Shown in pieces: positions 1 to 6,279 of a stretch of 42,876 nt of DNA. Position 1 is the stretch's first letter. Every line of letters starts with the position of its first letter. The DNA comes from Bacteroides sp. CAG:530. Lineage in GTDB: Bacteria > Bacteroidota > Bacteroidia > Bacteroidales > Bacteroidaceae. The translations under genes were made by a program, and so were the position numbers. The notes beneath the pieces are model-generated. The model did no database searches. It was not told the DNA's origin and saw nothing but the letters and a program-made list of their open reading frames with translations. The stretch is from contig FR881274.1 of assembly GCA_000434735.1 (NCBI GenBank), positions 1-42,876 of the forward strand. The letters run 5' to 3'.

Positions 1-36
1 TTTGTGTCGCGCTTTGTGTCTCATTTTGTGTCTGAC
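1..36. repeat. Three TTTGTGTC repeats with 12-bp period
   Basis: TTTGTGTC occurs at 1-8, 13-20 and 25-32, so the copies are spaced exactly 12 bp, with different 4-base fillers. The block sits directly against the first codon that is open in the frame of the barnase-like tip that follows; the stop TGA at 33-35 closes that frame upstream. It may be the edge of a mobile element or a recombination boundary, but the window begins here, so any further copies upstream cannot be seen. A similar GT-rich triplet lies at 4581-4610. Confidence 0.7.
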
Positions 37-161
37 AAATATCAAAGAGAAATATCAGAGTTGGCGCACAGCGGTTGAATACTTTGATTGGAAATAACGG
101 CATCTGGTTTGCTCCAGATCATTATATCATTTTTTATAAGAATAAAATTTTAAAACTATGA
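36..161 (+). pseudogene. C-terminal fragment of a barnase-like RNase toxin tip
   Basis: This is an open frame of about 41 codons with no start codon, closed upstream by a TGA at 33. Its end reads IWFAPDHYIIFYKNK, which resembles the end of barnase-type RNases, where the DHY histidine is the general acid. Its stop codon TGA (159-161) overlaps the ATG of the next gene as ATGA, the usual coupling of a toxin to its inhibitor, and that next gene is a barstar. What remains is only the last strands of the fold; the catalytic glutamate and basic residues of the family are not present. It is therefore best read as the remnant of a polymorphic toxin C-terminus whose carrier protein has been lost or lies elsewhere. 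The barnase assignment rests on the short motif plus the barstar partner. Confidence 0.6.
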
Positions 162-553
162 ACGGATTATTTTTTACAGATGAAATTAACGAATGCTTAG
201 ATTCGAAAGCTTTCATTGCGCATGTCGCTCCTGTAAGCGATGAATTAGATTTATTTACTAAACTTTCTAATGCTCTTCATTTTCCAGATTATTTCGGAAA
301 AAACTGGGATGCATTAATTGATTTATATTATGACTTCCATTGGATTTTGGAAAAAGATATTATTATCTTTCATGAAAGTCTTTCCGGATTATCAGAGCAA
401 GAACTAAAAACCTATCTGCAAATAGTTTTTATAGCGTTGGGTGTATGGAGCGATGAAAAAGTGCATCGAATTTCTTTTGTCTTCTCTTGTCAAGATGAAG
501 ATAAAATACTACGCATCATTTTTGACAATACTTCGGCAACTTTTAAACTATAG
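158..553 (+). CDS. Barstar-family RNase inhibitor (immunity protein)
   Basis: This 131-residue protein has the barstar core: residues 42-53 read FPDYFGKNWDAL, matching the helix-loop of barstar (YYGENLDALWD) that plugs the barnase active site, with acidic D51 and D55 in the positions that contact the enzyme. It would act in the cytoplasm by binding and blocking a barnase-like RNase. The start is fixed by the 4-base ATGA overlap with the toxin remnant upstream, which implies translational coupling. There is no signal peptide. With its toxin truncated, it may protect against incoming toxin from sister cells (orphan immunity) or simply be a relic. Codon use is AT-rich like the rest of this array. 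The family call is strong; the target is inferred. Confidence 0.85.
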   Translation: MNGLFFTDEINECLDSKAFIAHVAPVSDELDLFTKLSNALHFPDYFGKNWDALIDLYYDFHWILEKDIIIFHESLSGLSEQELKTYLQIVFIALGVWSDEKVHRISFVFSCQDEDKILRIIFDNTSATFKL

Positions 554-560
554 GTAAAAA

Positions 561-686
561 ATAAGAGCAAAAGATGGAGTAAAGATACAAGGATGTCAGA
601 TGAGCTTACTATACTTTTATGAACGTCAAGAAAAAAAGGTCGAAAAGCCCCCAAAAAATCCAAAAAACAACTTACTGGAAATTTAA
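561..686 (+). pseudogene. 3' scrap of a WapI-like immunity gene
   Basis: Directly after barstar, an open frame without a start reads IRAKDGVKIQG and then a basic tail ending at TAA 684-686. The first 33 bases (561-593) match 1414-1446 with one mismatch, where the same peptide occurs in the second domain of the WapI-like gene. The fragment is therefore the distal end of a second, otherwise lost copy of that immunity gene. The tail sequences after the shared stretch differ between the two copies, which shows that the downstream junctions are independent. Confidence 0.5.
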
Positions 687-701
687 GTAAGCTAAACAAA
701 A

Positions 702-1370
702 ATGCACTATTTTGCGATATACATTAATTATGGTTTTACAAATCAAAAACATAAATTTATGCAAGAAATAATATTTTACGATTCTAAAAATGTACCTTAC
801 ATGACATGGTATAATTTTTCTTATAATCAACAAAATGGGACATTACTATTTAATGTACAGTTTGAATATTCCATCTTTAATATTTCCGAATGTTATAAGA
901 CCAATATTACACAAATCATTAATTTTGAGAAAGAATTACAAGATTTATATCACGGACTAAGCCCTAAAATTTCATTTATGTCAGATGATTATTCACTATA
1001 TATTGAATTGGTATCAAATCAGTATGGGCATATCTATCAATATGTACATCTTACTAAAAAGTCAGATAACGGAACTGAATTTACATTACATTTAGATTTT
1101 GACCAAAGTTTTATTCCTAAGTTGTTGAACTCTATTCACGAAATATCACAAGTCAAGCCTTGTGTGGAAAGCATCGACTCTACCTATTCTAACATTTGTA
1201 GTATTGATTTCATTCAAAAAGAAAAGCTTGAGTTCAATGATTATATTCATATGAACATAAAATTAAAAGAATCTTTTTTCCAGGTACTAATGGATACCGA
1301 CATAAGCACAGACGAACTTATCTCCCTTAAAACAAGATTTAACTTTATTCCAAGAAGAAAAAGTAAGTGA
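702..1370 (+). CDS. WapI-like immunity protein, C-terminal domain out of frame
   Basis: The protein is 222 residues with no signal peptide. Its central part has the pattern FEKELQDLYHGL ... YSLYIEL ... YGHIYQYVHL ... DFDQSFIPKLLNSI, the layout I associate with WapI-family immunity proteins of contact-dependent and Rhs toxins. After residue 209 the reading ends in a basic tail and a stop. If one A is removed from the AAAA run at 1329-1332, the frame instead continues as LISLKQDLTLFQEEKVSEVL and on through EYWSIRFIRAKDGVKIQG, which looks like a second copy of the same domain type (helix, then strands) and matches the scrap at 561-686. The gene is therefore probably a two-domain immunity gene with a +1 frameshift. 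The cognate toxin is not in the window. The family call is moderate. Confidence 0.55.
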   Translation: MHYFAIYINYGFTNQKHKFMQEIIFYDSKNVPYMTWYNFSYNQQNGTLLFNVQFEYSIFNISECYKTNITQIINFEKELQDLYHGLSPKISFMSDDYSLYIELVSNQYGHIYQYVHLTKKSDNGTEFTLHLDFDQSFIPKLLNSIHEISQVKPCVESIDSTYSNICSIDFIQKEKLEFNDYIHMNIKLKESFFQVLMDTDISTDELISLKTRFNFIPRRKSK

Positions 1371-1474
1371 AGTGCTTTTAGCCCCACTCGGAGAATATTG
1401 GAGTATACGGTTTATAAGAGCAAAAGATGGAGTAAAAATACAAGGAAACATTTGTGATAAAAATATCATTTTCC
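1371..1474 (+). pseudogene. Out-of-frame second domain of the WapI-like gene
   Basis: The frame that runs from about 1333 through LLAPLGEYWSIRFIRAKDGVKIQG is the natural continuation of the preceding gene after a one-base slip. It contains the 33-bp segment 1414-1446 shared with 561-593. The frame stays open to 1554, but from 1475 it enters the 85-bp repeat, where it is an alternative reading of what is coding in another frame at 4286, so the original gene end is probably near 1474. Confidence 0.45.
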
Positions 1475-1559
1475 TACAACATAATCTAACTTTTAATTGG
1501 ATTGTCAATCAAAATTGGATGCATCAATTTCAGCAGAAGATTTTCTGTATATAAACAAA
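1475..1559 (+). repeat. 85-bp direct repeat, copy 1 (pre-toxin linker)
   Basis: This segment is identical to 4264-4348 except for two bases. In the frame used by the AHH tip it encodes a linker peptide ending SAEDFxYINK. Here it runs on into a few codons (IKPLFTN) and a stop, so the tip that was once attached is gone. It is a likely homologous-recombination handle for swapping toxin tips. Confidence 0.85.
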
Positions 1560-1585
1560 ATTAAGCCACTTTTTACGAACTAAAT

Positions 1586-1626
1586 CGGTCATTAAAAATG
1601 GTCTTATTATCATTTTCTAATGACCG
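1586..1626. other. Inverted repeat CGGTCATTA / TAATGACCG
   Basis: A perfect 9-bp inverted repeat (1586-1594 and 1618-1626) encloses a 23-base loop. There is no following T-run, so it is not a clear terminator. The first ATG of the GIY-YIG frame falls inside the loop, which makes that ATG a poor start candidate. Confidence 0.5.
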
Positions 1627-2041
1627 AGGGTATGTCAAAACTCAAATAATGCGGACTTTCAGCCCGCTATTTTTTTATATTGTAATCAATTATGATATAT
1701 ATTCGCTATTTACTGATGATATAAGATACGCCCTCACCCTATTATCAAAAAGTGAAAATTATAAGCTGTATGAGGGGCTAGATACAAAAGTCAACGTTAG
1801 ATATGTTGGAATTACCAAAAGGGAACCTGAAATTAGATTTAAAGAACATCTACGTTCCGGAACGAATAGGTCTTCATTAAAATATGTTGTAAAAAAGGAA
1901 AATCTCAGCCACATCAATGCACGAATTGAAGAACAAATGGCAATAAATAAATATGGTTTAGGGAAAAACGGTGGAGTATTATTTAATTTGAGAAATGAAA
2001 TCCATCCTAAATATTGGATAAAATTTGGAATTATCAAATAA
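1598..2041 (+). pseudogene. Orphan GIY-YIG/URI-type nuclease toxin tip
   Basis: The recognisable part spans about residues 62-140. VRYVGITKREPEIRFKEHL corresponds to the second strand and R-x(3)-F-x(2)-H region of GIY-YIG (URI) nucleases, followed by NARIEEQMAINKYG, with the glutamate expected for metal binding, and a C-terminal GGVLFNLRNEIHP. Such a domain is common as the C-terminal tip of Rhs/polymorphic toxins and would cut nucleic acid in a target cell. The sequence before residue 50 shows no domain and the ATG at 1598 lies in an inverted repeat, so the frame looks like a tip without its carrier. The downstream gene starts 22 bases later and is the probable immunity gene. I am fairly sure of the fold, less so of any activity. 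Confidence 0.6.
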
Positions 2042-2063
2042 AAAACTTAACTTTAAATAAAAA

Positions 2064-2861
2064 ATGGCAAAACGAATTGTTACAAGAATAGGCAATATAT
2101 TTTGCGCAGAAATTGAAGGAAAATTCAAATGCTTTTTCCAGTACATAGCAAAGGATATGACTCAACTGAACAGCTCTGTCATACGCGTGTTCAAAACACA
2201 TTATCCCATGGAATATAAACCCGTTATAAGCGACATAATAAAAGATGAGATTGCCTTTTATGCACATACCGTATTATATGCGGGAATTTACTTTAATGCA
2301 TGGTATAAAGTAGGAACATCAAAGGAATTAGGATTAGAAGGACTACAGAAAATCTGGTTCGGATATACTCAAAGAGACACTACTGAAAAAATAGATGGAT
2401 TATGGACTATTATCGATCTCAATCCTCTTGAAAACTGGTGGATATGGCATGTCAATGAACCGTTCATAGAAATAGGAGTTCTTCCCAAAGAATATGAAAA
2501 TCTAATAGAAAAAGGGGAGGTATTTCCATACAATGAAATCGTAATGCGTATGAAAAGCGGATATTATATCTATACTCAAGTAGAATACGAAATTATAAAG
2601 AGGAAACCATTGCCGGATTACCACAGCTACCTGAAAAGAGAAGAAGATAAAACCATTGTATATTACCATTTTGTGGGTGACAGTTTACAGCAAAAACTTA
2701 CTCTTTCCGAAGATGGCACAACTGTATTATCTGTAGAATCAGCAGGTAGTCAAGATTCCAATATCGACAGAATTAAATTCTGTGATATCAATTGGGAATA
2801 TGACCATTTTATATCCAAAGAAGAATTTGAAACTATATGGAAAAAGATGGTTAATATTTAA
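2064..2861 (+). CDS. Putative immunity protein (Imm26-like)
   Basis: This is a 265-residue cytoplasmic protein with no signal peptide or membrane segment. It opens with GNIFCAEIEGKFKCFFQYIA, an N-terminal strand pattern like that of Imm26-family proteins, which are built to protect against nuclease tips. It has an unusually Trp/Tyr-rich middle (GLWTIIDLNPLENWWIWHVN). It starts 22 bases after the GIY-YIG tip on the same strand, the standard toxin-then-immunity order. It is longer than a single Imm26 domain; the C-terminal 100 residues, containing EDKTIVYYHFVGDSLQQKLTL, may form a second domain. The family call is from memory of motif shape, so the immunity role rests mainly on context. Confidence 0.5.
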   Translation: MAKRIVTRIGNIFCAEIEGKFKCFFQYIAKDMTQLNSSVIRVFKTHYPMEYKPVISDIIKDEIAFYAHTVLYAGIYFNAWYKVGTSKELGLEGLQKIWFGYTQRDTTEKIDGLWTIIDLNPLENWWIWHVNEPFIEIGVLPKEYENLIEKGEVFPYNEIVMRMKSGYYIYTQVEYEIIKRKPLPDYHSYLKREEDKTIVYYHFVGDSLQQKLTLSEDGTTVLSVESAGSQDSNIDRIKFCDINWEYDHFISKEEFETIWKKMVNI

Positions 2862-2918
2862 TTATAATCGGCAAGGAGAACATTTACGAAAGTAAACGAA
2901 GCATGCTCATTTTTGGTA

Positions 2919-3050
2919 GTACGCTCGGCTGAGCATTGTCTAACGGGTGAAAGTCCCGAGCAAGCCCTGATAGCGGGAATTGCGTAGTTAAAGGCAAGGG
3001 TGTCCATCGTGAGGTATATCGAAGACCAGAAGAAAGCGTGAGACGGACGT
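2919..3050 (+). other. 5' fragment of a group II intron
   Basis: From GTACGCTCGG at 2919 the sequence has the look of bacterial group II intron domain I. The stretch ACGGGTGAAAGTCCCGAGC (2953-2971) has its CCGAGC end able to pair with GCTCGG near the start, and a later GAAGACCAGAAGAAAGC block matches the usual 'GAATCTGAAGGAAGC' stretch. A 5' end GTACG is one base from the GTGYG consensus. No intron-encoded reverse transcriptase and no domain V follow; coding sequence of another toxin fragment starts within about 10 bases. It is therefore a truncated, immobile remnant. The 3' limit is approximate. Confidence 0.6.
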
Positions 3051-3053
3051 ACC

Positions 3054-3408
3054 ATGACCTCGACCTACGATATAGGGTTACTGGGCAGTGAAGTGGAAAA
3101 ATCTACTTCCACAGATACCATTCTCAATACATTGGGAAACGGGACTATGGGGGCTTTTTCCGGAGCGATATGTGGAGGTGCTTTAGGAGGAGTCATTGGA
3201 GGAGGAACAGCCATCTAGAGTAGAAACACATACAGGAGTTAATAATGCTTTTAAAGATATGAATTTACATCCTCAAGATTATGTACGCCATGCAAATATA
3301 GAACTTTTTTATTTAAGAGATGGAGAATGGATACGCACCCATATACCTGGTACCAAAGAGGAAAATTTTCATATTTTTCTAAATTTAGTAAATAAACACA
3401 TTAAATGA
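3054..3408 (+). pseudogene. Gly-rich pre-toxin linker and unknown tip, frameshifted
   Basis: Two reading frames join here. From ATG 3054 a frame encodes about 54 residues ending in the Gly/Ala-rich GAICGGALGGVIGGGTAI and a TAG at 3216; such hydrophobic Gly-rich stretches commonly precede the variable tip of Rhs-type toxins. In the next frame, from about 3196 to the TGA at 3408, a tip continues as SRVETHTGVNNAFKDMNL and ends with NLVNKHIK. A one-base indel near 3200-3215 would fuse them. The tip of about 60 residues contains YVRHANIELFYLRDGEWIRTH; I do not recognise its family. The next gene begins one base after its stop, so it was probably an active toxin-immunity pair. Confidence 0.5.
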
Positions 3409-3409
3409 T

Positions 3410-4195
3410 ATGCAGAACAAATTACAAACAAGAGGATTAATTCAAATCATTTCTCAACTTCCGGATAAATCCATAATAAGAATTAATAATCAAAGTATTA
3501 GAAATGATTATATCTTTAACTTAATTAAAGACTATGAGATAAAATTTAATTTTAGTACTTGCATTTATCCATCTGGAGTTTTTATCCAAGTAGATAAATC
3601 TAATATGCAAATCTTTATTCAGATATTAGAGAATGTAAATGTCTCCAAATACCTAATAGATTCTGAATATTTCGCTTGTCAAGAAACCTATTGGGAACCA
3701 TTAGCAGCTGTTTATAAAGGACTATTTTGTATATCTGATAAAATAAAACTATCAGAGGAGTTTATTACCCAATGTGAAGAAAATGATATCGATGTTCAAA
3801 ATATGTATATTCCTTTACAGCAATATGGTCTGATTCAAATTTTCTCTCAACTCCCTAACAACTCAATATTAGCTATTGACAGTTTTGAGTTAGAAGATTG
3901 CTCAGCTTTTCAAACACTTGAAAAATTTAGAATCAATATTGAATTTAACCATCAACATAATGAGTTTAGTCATTATTATCAAATAAACAAAGAAAATTTG
4001 GTCTCTTATATGGATTTAATAAGGAATAGCGATCTGCCTTCATTCTTAATCCATTTCGCCATCTTCTCTAATCATAATGAGTTATTACTTCTTGTATATG
4101 ACTGTTGCATATTTTGTGTTTCAAACAAAATATGCATAAAAAAAGAATTTATACAACAAGCCCAAAAAGTTCATTTGTATTTCCAAGATTTATAA
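3410..4195 (+). CDS. Putative immunity protein with internal duplication
   Basis: This 261-residue protein is made of two tandem copies of one domain. Copy 1 starts at residue 9 with GLIQIISQLPDKSIIRINN and copy 2 at residue 140 with GLIQIFSQLPNNSILAIDS; each then has a strand-rich part and ends with a xxFCxSxKIxxxxEFI pattern (residues 105-119 and 236-250). It has no signal peptide or membrane segment. It begins one base after the stop of the toxin-tip fragment, so translational coupling is likely, and by position it would neutralise that tip. I do not recognise the domain from named immunity families; the role is inferred from context only. The start ATG is well placed and no other fits the repeat. 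Confidence 0.55.
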   Translation: MQNKLQTRGLIQIISQLPDKSIIRINNQSIRNDYIFNLIKDYEIKFNFSTCIYPSGVFIQVDKSNMQIFIQILENVNVSKYLIDSEYFACQETYWEPLAAVYKGLFCISDKIKLSEEFITQCEENDIDVQNMYIPLQQYGLIQIFSQLPNNSILAIDSFELEDCSAFQTLEKFRINIEFNHQHNEFSHYYQINKENLVSYMDLIRNSDLPSFLIHFAIFSNHNELLLLVYDCCIFCVSNKICIKKEFIQQAQKVHLYFQDL

Positions 4196-4263
4196 TAATA
4201 TCTGATTAAATTAACAAATATTATATCTGAACAATGCTTTAATAATTTTTTACCGAAGTATTG

Positions 4264-4348
4264 TACAACATAATCTAACTTTTAATTGGATTGTCAATCA
4301 AAATTGGATGCATCATTTTCAGCAGAAGATTTTCAGTATATAAACAAA
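4264..4348 (+). repeat. 85-bp direct repeat, copy 2 (pre-toxin linker)
   Basis: This copy is identical to 1475-1559 at 83 of 85 positions and lies 2789 bp downstream in the same orientation. Here the repeat runs in frame into the AHH-type tip, giving SAEDFQYINKPMQNHHF. The pair brackets the GIY-YIG, Imm26-like, intron and duplicated-immunity modules, which could therefore be lost as a block by recombination. Confidence 0.85.
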
Positions 4349-4642
4349 CCAATGCAAAACCATCATTTTGCCACAAATAAAAATAAAAGATTTACTCCAG
4401 AAATGGGAAAAATTACAAATAAATATGGACTTAAATTAGATGAAAGTTGGAATAAAGAAATGCTTCCACATTTAGGACGCCATCCAAATGCATATTACGA
4501 ATGGGTTTTAGAACAAATGAAACAAATAGATGCTATGCCTTGTAAAGGTACAGATTCCTTGTGGAATCAGCAAGATGTTTGGTGTTTTTGTGGTGTTTCG
4601 TTTGGTGTTTTTGCGGTACTGTATGAACTATCGCTAAACTAA
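4286..4642 (+). pseudogene. Truncated AHH-type HNH nuclease toxin tip
   Basis: After the linker, residues 24-76 read MQNHHFATNKNKRFTPEMGK and then YGLKLDESWNKEMLPHLGRH and PNAYYEWVLEQMKQ. The double His and the later GRHPxxYxxxV element are typical of AHH-family (HNH superfamily) nuclease tips of polymorphic toxins, which degrade target DNA or RNA. Family members normally continue for about 40 more residues; here the frame instead runs into a low-complexity WCFCGVSFGVFAVL stretch encoded by GGTGTTT repeats and stops. There is no plausible initiation site (only TTG at 4286, after stops) and no immunity gene follows. This is a 5'- and 3'-truncated orphan tip. Confidence 0.65.
4581..4610. repeat. 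Three GGTGTTT repeats at 11- and 12-bp spacing
   Basis: GGTGTTT starts at 4581, 4592 and 4604, in a GT-rich strand reminiscent of the TTTGTGTC triplet at 1-36. It interrupts the end of the AHH tip, so it marks the right boundary of the toxin-module array. Its function is unknown. Confidence 0.65.
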
Positions 4643-4652
4643 AGATTTAGCG
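4632..4652. other. Hairpin CGCTAAA / TTTAGCG
   Basis: A perfect 7-bp stem (4632-4638 with 4646-4652) has a 7-base loop and covers the stop of the AHH fragment. It has no T-run after it, so it is a weak terminator at best and could instead belong to a recombination site. The rest of the gap up to 4834 holds no further gene or signal I can support. Confidence 0.4.
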
Positions 4653-4834
4653 GCTTCGGAGACTGATGTCCCCTCTCTTTTCCTGTTTCTTCAACCTTTT
4701 CCCTCTAATACTGCGCTATCATCACCTGCCTAAAGACGGGGGAAAGCCCTCCTGGATAGTTGAATATCTGATTTTTATAACAAAATATTGAGATTTTTCA
4801 TAATTTTATGGCTGTTAATTTAAAACTAAAAATT

Positions 4835-5401
4835 ATGAAGAATTTATTTTGCTCACTAGTTATTTTATTGGTTAGTGGTATTTCATTTATTTCATGTTCT
4901 AATGAGATTGATGAAGTGCAAAGTAATGACTTATTATTGCAAACTCGTTCAGGAGATAGAAGGTTTGTAGATGATAATTTGAATTCAAGTCAAGCTACGA
5001 CACTTCTTACTAAATTTCTTGATAGAACTGATTTCTTTTATTTTGAGGATGTTGTAGGATTTGATCCTACTGCGTATATTCAATATGGGGAAATTACGGT
5101 TAATTATAAAGGAACTTCTATAAAGTTTAGAGGGATAAGCGTTGGTGTATCAGGAAAGAAAGGAAAATATGGAGTTTATGCATCATCTCCTGCAACATCT
5201 GCAGACATGTATAGTTTAAATAAAGAGTATCCTGATTTACATGGAGAGGTTATTTATGAAACAAATGAGGGAACTGGTATGAGAGCTCCAGTTGGCGTTC
5301 GCTATTCGTACAATACTAATGCTTCTAATGGTAATAATGATTGTTGGATTATGGTCGAATGGGAAAGCGTCTCTGACTTTGAAAGAATTATAGGGTATTG
5401 A
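4835..5401 (+). CDS. Hypothetical lipoprotein
   Basis: Starting at ATG 4835, the protein is 188 residues with a lipoprotein signal MKNLFCSLVILLVSGISFIS and Cys at position 21 followed by SNEIDE, an acidic +2 to +6 region of the kind that sends lipoproteins to the Bacteroides surface. An upstream in-frame ATG at 4808 would put nine extra residues before the signal and is less likely. The mature part looks beta-rich, with NYKGTSIKFRGISVGVSGKK and a C-terminal CWIMVEWESVSDFERII. I recognise no domain or catalytic motif. It lies just outside the toxin array and 68 bases before another lipoprotein gene, possibly co-transcribed. Confidence 0.7.
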   Translation: MKNLFCSLVILLVSGISFISCSNEIDEVQSNDLLLQTRSGDRRFVDDNLNSSQATTLLTKFLDRTDFFYFEDVVGFDPTAYIQYGEITVNYKGTSIKFRGISVGVSGKKGKYGVYASSPATSADMYSLNKEYPDLHGEVIYETNEGTGMRAPVGVRYSYNTNASNGNNDCWIMVEWESVSDFERIIGY

Positions 5402-5469
5402 TTTTATTAATTTTTAATAGAGTGATAAAAATGTCGTTGTGCTTTTTATCCCTTATTTGTTTTTTTAGT

Positions 5470-6279
5470 ATGAAGTTTTTAGGAGTTATTTTCTCTATTC
5501 TTTTTCTTCTGTCATGTTCTTCAACAAGAAATAGTACTGAATATTTTCTTATGCGTTCAGGATCTGGTAAGAAACCATATTATTATGCAGATGTTTATGG
5601 TTTGATAATGATTCAAAAGCATTATCAGGAAGCTCGTCAATTTGTTGGAAATTTAGCTGCAGTTAAGGAAAATGGTAAATGGGGATTTATTAATAAGGAT
5701 GGTGTGGAGGTAATACCTTGTATATATGACTGGGTTAGTTCTTTTGGAGAATTTGGTTTCGATAAAAATGTTGCTGTAATTAAGAATGGAACTGATAAAA
5801 ATAAGATACCAATGTTTACGCCTTGTTATACAGCTTTGATTGATGTATGTGGAAAAGTTATAAGTAAAAGATATGGTTTTATATATCCAGTAGAGAATGA
5901 TTTGTCAATAGTTAATAATGGAATGAAGTTTTATAATGTGGGACGAGAATTAAGTGCATCAAAGGATGGTTTGTGGGGGTGTATTGATAAGAAAGGAAAA
6001 GAGGTTATTCCATGTAAATATGAGTTAATGTATCCTTTTAGAGAAGATATTACCTTTGTGAGAAATAATGGTTTGTGGGGGTGTATTGATAAGAAAGGAA
6101 AAGAGGTTATTCCATGCAAATATAATGGAGTAATTTATAAAAGTTTTATTCAAGAAATAAATACGTTTGATAATGAGAACCTTAATTTTGATGTACTTAA
6201 TGAATATAAAAGAGATGTGATTTATATGTATTTACAAGATAGTATATTCTTATTTGATAAGAAGGGAAGAAAAGTGTGA
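5470..6279 (+). CDS. WG-repeat lipoprotein
   Basis: From ATG 5470 (269 residues) there is a clear lipobox, MKFLGVIFSILFLLSC with Cys16; the in-frame starts at 5398 and 5431 would add a second hydrophobic stretch and are less likely. The mature protein contains three WG repeats (KxGxWGxIxKxGxEVIPCxY): one near residues 65-85 and two near 164-186 and 198-220. WG repeats build beta-rich scaffolds; no enzymatic function is known for them. The last two repeats are almost identical at DNA level (54 bp, one mismatch, 102-bp period), a recent in-frame duplication. The protein would sit in the outer membrane as a lipoprotein. Function is unknown. Confidence 0.75.
   Translation: MKFLGVIFSILFLLSCSSTRNSTEYFLMRSGSGKKPYYYADVYGLIMIQKHYQEARQFVGNLAAVKENGKWGFINKDGVEVIPCIYDWVSSFGEFGFDKNVAVIKNGTDKNKIPMFTPCYTALIDVCGKVISKRYGFIYPVENDLSIVNNGMKFYNVGRELSASKDGLWGCIDKKGKEVIPCKYELMYPFREDITFVRNNGLWGCIDKKGKEVIPCKYNGVIYKSFIQEINTFDNENLNFDVLNEYKRDVIYMYLQDSIFLFDKKGRKV
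5968..6123 (+). repeat. 54-bp coding duplication in the WG-repeat gene
   Basis: Positions 5968-6021 and 6070-6123 are the same at 53 of 54 positions, with a period of 102 bp (34 codons). The unit encodes GLWGCIDKKGKEVIPCKY. Near-identity at synonymous sites points to recent duplication or gene conversion. Confidence 0.85.

Noticed and set aside
1372..1554. 60-residue open frame taken as an independent gene
   Set aside because: Its first half is the shifted second domain of the WapI-like gene and its second half reads the 85-bp repeat in a different frame from the AHH linker.
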